Source of the DNA: an uncultured Oscillospiraceae bacterium
GTDB taxonomy: Bacteria > Bacillota > Clostridia > Oscillospirales > Acutalibacteraceae
Direction: 5' to 3'
Length of the DNA: 16,783 nucleotides
Assembly: GCA_910588415.1 (NCBI GenBank)
Contig: CAJUPK010000040.1
Coordinates: forward strand, 1-16,783
Under the pieces are notes generated by a model. It did no database searches. It was not told where the DNA came from and saw nothing but the letters and a program-made list of their open reading frames with translations. This document shows positions 13,585 to 16,783 of the stretch, one piece after another; position 1 is the stretch's first letter; each line of letters begins with the position of its first letter. Both the position numbers and the translations under genes were made by a program.

Positions 13585-15828
13585 CTAGTTCTCCACCTTC
13601 CGCACGCTCATGCCGCCAGAGGTGGTGTTCATCTTGATCGTGATCCCGCCATCCCCATACACAGCCCGGCCGGATCTTTTCCTTTTCCCATCCTGCTGAA
13701 TGGCCACCGGGAAGTCGGAGTGGAACTCCCCGCTGGTAGAGTTATACTCTGCGGTAAAACCGGTATTGTCCGGTATATAGAAGGCCAGCTCGCCGGACAC
13801 AGAGCTGAACTTGGCTGCCTCCGGGCACTGGTCCACTGTCAGGCTGGCCCGGCCAGAGGTGGTGTTCACCTTAAAGCGCTCTGCGTTGGCATGGGCGTTC
13901 AGCACGCCGGATACGGTCCCCAGCTTTGCCACCTCGGCTGAGATCCCCTCTGTGACCACCGTGCCGGATACAGCGTGGACCTGCAGCTTTTCCGCAGAGA
14001 TCCCCTGGGCTTTTACATTGCCAGAGACCGCGTGAAGCTCAATATTCTCTCCGTGCAGGCCCTGGGCGTACACCGTGCCGGACACGCTGGAAAGGTCAAA
14101 CCTTTCCCCGGAAAGCCCGAGGGCGTGGATGGCGCCGGACACAGAGTTTACCTTCAGCCTTTCTATGCTGCCTGCCAGCTTGGCAGGAATCCGCACCACC
14201 AGCCGCTTTTCCCCTGCCTGCCGGCCATGCCAGCTGTTCCTGCCGTTTTCGGAAAAATTCACCGTCAGCTTGCTGGCGTCCTTAACCTGAACCCCCATCC
14301 GCTGGGGAGACTCCAAGGGCTTATGGCAAAATTCCACCAGCTCCACATACTCTTCTTCCCAGGGGGCCAGCTCTACCGGGCCGCTGAGCCAGGAGATCTC
14401 CAGCTGTTCCACTGCATCCATGTCTATATGGGCACGGTAGACGTACTTTCCGTCTTCAGGCCCTGCATCCTGACATTCCACCTGCACAAACTGCCCATGG
14501 GTTCCGCTGTCCCAGCCCTCTTCCCCATTGTGGTTCTCAAAGGGGAACCCGACGCCAAAGTCCATGCCGCCGTCCTGGTTCCTCTCTTCCTCTTTCTGCT
14601 CCCGCCAGTCGTCCACCATCTCCCGCAGGGAGTCCTTCAAGTCGCCCACTGCAACAGACACATCCTCCATTGCTTCGCTTAGGTCAATGCCGATCTCCGC
14701 TCCAATGCCGTTCATGGCTTGGCTGATCTCCCGGCCCACGCTGTTCAGCCAGGCCCCCCAGCTGCCTGTATTCCGGCTGGGTCCCCGCTGCTTCTCCGCC
14801 TGGGCCCGCTTGACCGCGTCCTCCGCCGCCTGCTGGGCCTGGCTGGCAATGCGCCGCACCTCGTCCTCAAACCCCTCGCTGCCCGGGCCGAACTTCTCAT
14901 ACAGCTTTGCGTAAGCGGGGTTGTAAACCTCATGGTAGGCGTTGTTGTAGATGGTATTGTATTCCGCTTGGGTCAGGGGCCAAAAGCCGGGGTTTTGGGG
15001 GCTGGCCCCGCTCCCGCCCTGCCGGTTCGCCCTGGCGGCCTTTTCGGCTGTCCGGCGGTTCTCCTCCGCCTGTTCCCGGTATTGTTCCAGCTCTTCCTGA
15101 TACTGGTCCAGCTGTTCCTGGTAGGCCTCGTTCTGCTGGTCCAGGGTCTCCTGGTACTGCTCCATGGCCTCCTCGTACCCAGCGTTGATCTCCTCCACCC
15201 GCTCCTGGTACTCCTCCAAAAGCTCCTGGCAACGCTCCTGCACCTCCTCCAGTTCCTCCTGGTAGCGCTCCTGGATAGCCTCCACCTCTTCCTGGTAGCG
15301 GGCAAGGACCTCCGGGTCCTGAGAGGCAGGCCGCGCCGGTATGGCAGGCATGGCGGGCATGGCAGGCATAGCGGGAGGCGCCGGCATGGCAGGCATCACG
15401 GGTATAGCCGGAGGTGCGGGCCGCACAGGCGGCACAGGGGGGGCCTGCAGCGGCTGGCCAGCGTCTTTCAGGGGCGCCAGCCCCTCTTGGCTCAGGCTGC
15501 CTTCGTCCCCGGCGGGCACATCCACCACCACATTTCCAGCCTCTGGGTGCAGGGTCAGGGTGATGGGCTTCTGGCCGCTCTTCTTGGGCAAAATCACCGC
15601 GCTCTCCCCGTTTTCATCCTCCAGCTCGATGGTGCCGTCCGGATAGATTTTCGCGGAGCCGTCCACATCGTTTAAGGTAACCACTGGCTCTATGTTTTCC
15701 ACAGGGCTCTCTGCCTCTGTCTCGGGTCCTTCCCCGTCCTCCAGGGCTGCCAGAAGCTGGCTGGCCTGTTCCTGGGAGATTTTTCCCTGCTCAAGCATCT
15801 CCAAAATGGTGCGTTTGCTGTCGTTCAT
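13585..15828 (-). CDS. SHOCT-like/coiled-coil/DUF4097 beta-solenoid protein (YvlB-related)
   Basis: The product has 747 residues, far longer than YvlB-type proteins (about 300-400). ATG at 15826-15828 overlaps the upstream stop as ATGA, behind an AGGAGGGAAGG ribosome binding site. Residues 6-30 form a SHOCT-like helical hairpin (ILEMLEQGKISQEQASQLL). A linker follows with two strand-like segments that may form a small beta domain (about 48-105). Next come a Pro/Ala/Met repeat tract (128-168) and a Gln/Glu-rich coiled coil (about 172-265). Residues 280-400 are Ala/Gln-rich helices. The C-terminal DUF4097 domain (about 445-747) has rungs of about 20 residues marked by SVSG, AVSG, TTSG or STSG, typical of a beta-solenoid. 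No signal peptide or membrane helix is visible. DUF4097 proteins are common in Firmicutes stress-related operons but have no settled biochemical role. Confidence 0.88.
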   Translation of the reverse strand: MNDSKRTILEMLEQGKISQEQASQLLAALEDGEGPETEAESPVENIEPVVTLNDVDGSAKIYPDGTIELEDENGESAVILPKKSGQKPITLTLHPEAGNVVVDVPAGDEGSLSQEGLAPLKDAGQPLQAPPVPPVRPAPPAIPVMPAMPAPPAMPAMPAMPAIPARPASQDPEVLARYQEEVEAIQERYQEELEEVQERCQELLEEYQERVEEINAGYEEAMEQYQETLDQQNEAYQEQLDQYQEELEQYREQAEENRRTAEKAARANRQGGSGASPQNPGFWPLTQAEYNTIYNNAYHEVYNPAYAKLYEKFGPGSEGFEDEVRRIASQAQQAAEDAVKRAQAEKQRGPSRNTGSWGAWLNSVGREISQAMNGIGAEIGIDLSEAMEDVSVAVGDLKDSLREMVDDWREQKEEERNQDGGMDFGVGFPFENHNGEEGWDSGTHGQFVQVECQDAGPEDGKYVYRAHIDMDAVEQLEISWLSGPVELAPWEEEYVELVEFCHKPLESPQRMGVQVKDASKLTVNFSENGRNSWHGRQAGEKRLVVRIPAKLAGSIERLKVNSVSGAIHALGLSGERFDLSSVSGTVYAQGLHGENIELHAVSGNVKAQGISAEKLQVHAVSGTVVTEGISAEVAKLGTVSGVLNAHANAERFKVNTTSGRASLTVDQCPEAAKFSSVSGELAFYIPDNTGFTAEYNSTSGEFHSDFPVAIQQDGKRKRSGRAVYGDGGITIKMNTTSGGMSVRKVEN
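15338..15415 (-). repeat. Short 9-bp-type repeats encoding a Met-Pro-Ala tract
   Basis: Imperfect tandem units of the GGCATGGCA type encode repeated MPA, PPA and IPA triplets at about residues 138-165 of the DUF4097 protein. This in-frame simple repeat probably varies in length by slippage and acts as a flexible hinge before the coiled coil. Confidence 0.7.
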
Positions 15829-15977
15829 TTTCCTTCCCTCCTGCTGTGAATTTTTCTGTTTTGGCGTACCATATTTTCCCAGCGCTCCTCGGCCGCCAAC
15901 CGCAGGGCGTTCTCTCTTGTCATGCTGCTGTAAAACACCAGCTCCGGCAAATAGCCTCGTGTGGTTTTCATGCTCAT
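15825..15977 (-). CDS. 50-residue conserved-context small protein, unknown function
   Basis: ATG at 15975-15977 overlaps the DUF2089 stop (ATGA), and its own TGA (15825-15827) overlaps the DUF4097 start (ATGA). This double coupling and an AAAAGGAGG ribosome binding site are strong signs that it is translated. ATG at 15969-15971 (48 residues) is an alternative with better spacing (9 nt). The peptide begins MSMKTTRGYLPELVFYSS and continues with an amphipathic, Arg/Glu-rich helix (about residues 20-50) ending in basic residues. There is no membrane helix and no cysteine. No family was recognised. Being fixed between a putative regulator and the DUF4097 protein, it may bridge or adjust them, which is inference. 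Confidence 0.75.
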   Translation of the reverse strand: MSMKTTRGYLPELVFYSSMTRENALRLAAEERWENMVRQNRKIHSRREGK

Positions 15978-16375
15978 TTTCCTCCTTTTACCTGCTTCAG
16001 CGCCTCTATAGCCGCGTTTACGTCCAGGTCTCCCTGAGAGAGCCGGGAGAGAATCTCCGAGCGCTCCTCTTCCGCCCGCGTCTGGCGCAGCTCCGGCTTC
16101 TCGTCCAGCTGAAGGGCCGCCAAAGCCGCGTCCAGCATATTTTTTACCGTGGGATAGCTGACCCCCAGCGCCTTTTCCACTTCTTTGATGGACCCTTTGC
16201 ACCGCAGAAACACCTCGACAAACCGCAGGTGCTTTTCCTCCAGCCTGCAGAACCTGCAGGGCTCAAAGCTGCCGGAAAGTTCTGTGCCGCAGTGGCTGCA
16301 TTTCAGCCCCGTGACCTGCATATGCTCTCCGCATACAGGGCACTGCGCGGGAGCGTGATAGGTTTTCTTTGCCAT
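15974..16375 (-). CDS. DUF2089-family zinc-ribbon/HTH protein
   Basis: The product has 133 residues. ATG at 16373-16375 has AAGGGG about 10 nt upstream. Cys12-Pro-Val-Cys15 and Cys26-x2-Cys29 form a zinc ribbon, with another CxxC pair at 40/43. Residues about 60-85 (GSIKEVEKALGVSYPTVKNML) form a helix-turn-helix with the SYPTV recognition-helix start typical of DUF2089. Residues 108-129 (ILSRLSQGDLDVNAAIEAL) form a SHOCT-like hairpin closely resembling the N-terminus of the DUF4097 protein two genes downstream. It is probably a transcriptional regulator or adaptor of its own operon, as inferred from fold and position. It is the first gene of three, driven by a near-consensus promoter. Confidence 0.9.
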   Translation of the reverse strand: MAKKTYHAPAQCPVCGEHMQVTGLKCSHCGTELSGSFEPCRFCRLEEKHLRFVEVFLRCKGSIKEVEKALGVSYPTVKNMLDAALAALQLDEKPELRQTRAEEERSEILSRLSQGDLDVNAAIEALKQVKGGK

Positions 16376-16418
16376 TTTTTGTTCACCCCTTCAAGTATTC
16401 CGTGCTTTCTATGGCTGT

Positions 16419-16447
16419 ATTATAAACCCGCGCATTAAAAAAGTCAA
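16419..16447 (-). promoter_or_regulatory. Near-consensus sigma-A promoter of the DUF2089-DUF4097 operon
   Basis: On the minus strand the -35 is TTGACT (16442-16447), the spacer is 17 bp, and the -10 is TATAAT (16419-16424). An imperfect palindrome, ATCAAAATTGAT, lies immediately upstream of the -35 at about 16449-16460 and could be an operator for an autoregulator. Confidence 0.88.
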
Positions 16448-16660
16448 TATCAAAATTGATTTTTTTAAGATTTCTTTTTAATATCTTAATTTGCAGGCCA
16501 ATTTAAACACACGTGTTGTTTTAATGTGGCGCAAACTCCTCCTTTTCTCTCCCTTTTTCGCTCTTTTCATATTCTGAATATCTATAAAATCCTATACCCA
16601 TATATATTTCATCTACAGAATTTTACAAATCTTCCGCATAGCTCCCCATGCATCCGCGCA
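16448..16660. other. AT-rich intergenic region with an 8-bp palindrome
   Basis: No gene or RNA was recognised. It contains the perfect palindrome ACACGTGT (16509-16516) and a pyrimidine-rich plus strand (about 16528-16570). These could be regulatory, but nothing links them to a specific gene. Confidence 0.4.
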
Positions 16661-16710
16661 AAAAGAGAACGCCCCTGCCCTTTTCTCCCTAGGCGGGGCG
16701 TTCTCTCTTT
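16659..16710 (-). terminator. Bidirectional terminator near the right end, probably for a gene beyond the window
   Basis: AGAGAACGCCCC (16664-16675) pairs with GGGGCGTTCTCT (about 16694-16705), extended inside by GCC/GGC across a one-base bulge. On the minus strand five T residues follow the stem; on the plus strand TTTCATTTTT follows. No gene in the window reads toward it from the left, so a minus-strand gene ending right of about 16730 is the likely client. Confidence 0.75.
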
Positions 16711-16783
16711 CATTTTTGAATGGGCAAACGTTCGATTTTCTATCGTTACCACGGTTCAAAAGGGTGAAATATCCCTTTTAAGA

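Noticed and set aside
15338..15415. Short regular repeats as a CRISPR array
   Set aside because: The units are about 9 bp, contiguous and in frame within a gene, without spacers; they encode a Met-Pro-Ala tract.
16480..16550. Tiny 18-codon minus-strand peptide after an AAAAGGAGGAG sequence
   Set aside because: The only start codon (TTG) is too close to the ribosome-binding-like sequence, the peptide has no features, and the purine run may be chance in an AT-rich gap.
16720..16783. C-terminal end of a minus-strand gene entering from the right
   Set aside because: Two frames could supply a few final codons before a stop, but 60 bp is too little to support a gene.

Overview
The window looks like chromosomal DNA from a gut-type member of the Bacillota, class Clostridia, probably Oscillospiraceae-like. 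This is inferred from GC-rich coding DNA with AT-rich intergenic gaps, AGGAGG-type ribosome binding sites, sigma-A promoters with 17-bp spacers, and families typical of Firmicutes (DUF2089, YvlB-like DUF4097, YfhO, S1C protease). No species call is made. No tRNA, rRNA, CRISPR array, insertion sequence or phage gene was seen. Bases 1-36 are not biological: they match the 3' part of the Illumina TruSeq P5 adapter, so the left edge is a contig end with untrimmed adapter.

Left part (37-2300): the 5' part of an HtrA/DegP-type membrane-anchored serine protease gene on the minus strand is cut off by the adapter. Behind it lies a minus-strand gene for a secreted, repeat-containing protein of unknown function with its own promoter and terminator. 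A 116-bp palindromic multi-hairpin element (2376-2491) sits in the following gap.

Transport operon (2543-6862, minus strand): a CtpE-like cation P-type ATPase, a four-helix small membrane protein overlapping it by 17 bp, and an MFS permease, closed by a 16-bp-stem terminator. The promoter is only a moderate match and leaves a GC-rich leader of about 170 nt.

Middle (7027-12075): a single plus-strand gene encodes a cytosolic ricin-type beta-trefoil protein with a basic Pro/Ala/Lys tail. It has a textbook consensus promoter and a strong terminator. Convergent to it is a two-gene minus-strand operon, a YfhO-family GT-C membrane glycosyltransferase followed by a GtrB/CsbB-like GT2 with an ATGA overlap. 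This pair is expected to charge undecaprenyl phosphate with a sugar and transfer it to a surface polymer outside the cell. The YfhO protein carries an unusual charged C-terminal tail of about 165 residues.

Right part (12189-16783): a monocistronic plus-strand Gfo/Idh/MocA oxidoreductase is followed by a bidirectional terminator. Facing it is a three-gene minus-strand operon in which both junctions are ATGA overlaps: a DUF2089 zinc-ribbon/HTH protein, a 50-residue unknown protein, and a 747-residue protein. The last joins a SHOCT-like hairpin, Met-Pro-Ala repeats, a long coiled coil and a DUF4097 beta-solenoid without any membrane segment. This operon, driven by a near-consensus promoter, is the best candidate in the window for a poorly described system. 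The right end holds a bidirectional terminator that probably belongs to a gene beyond the window.
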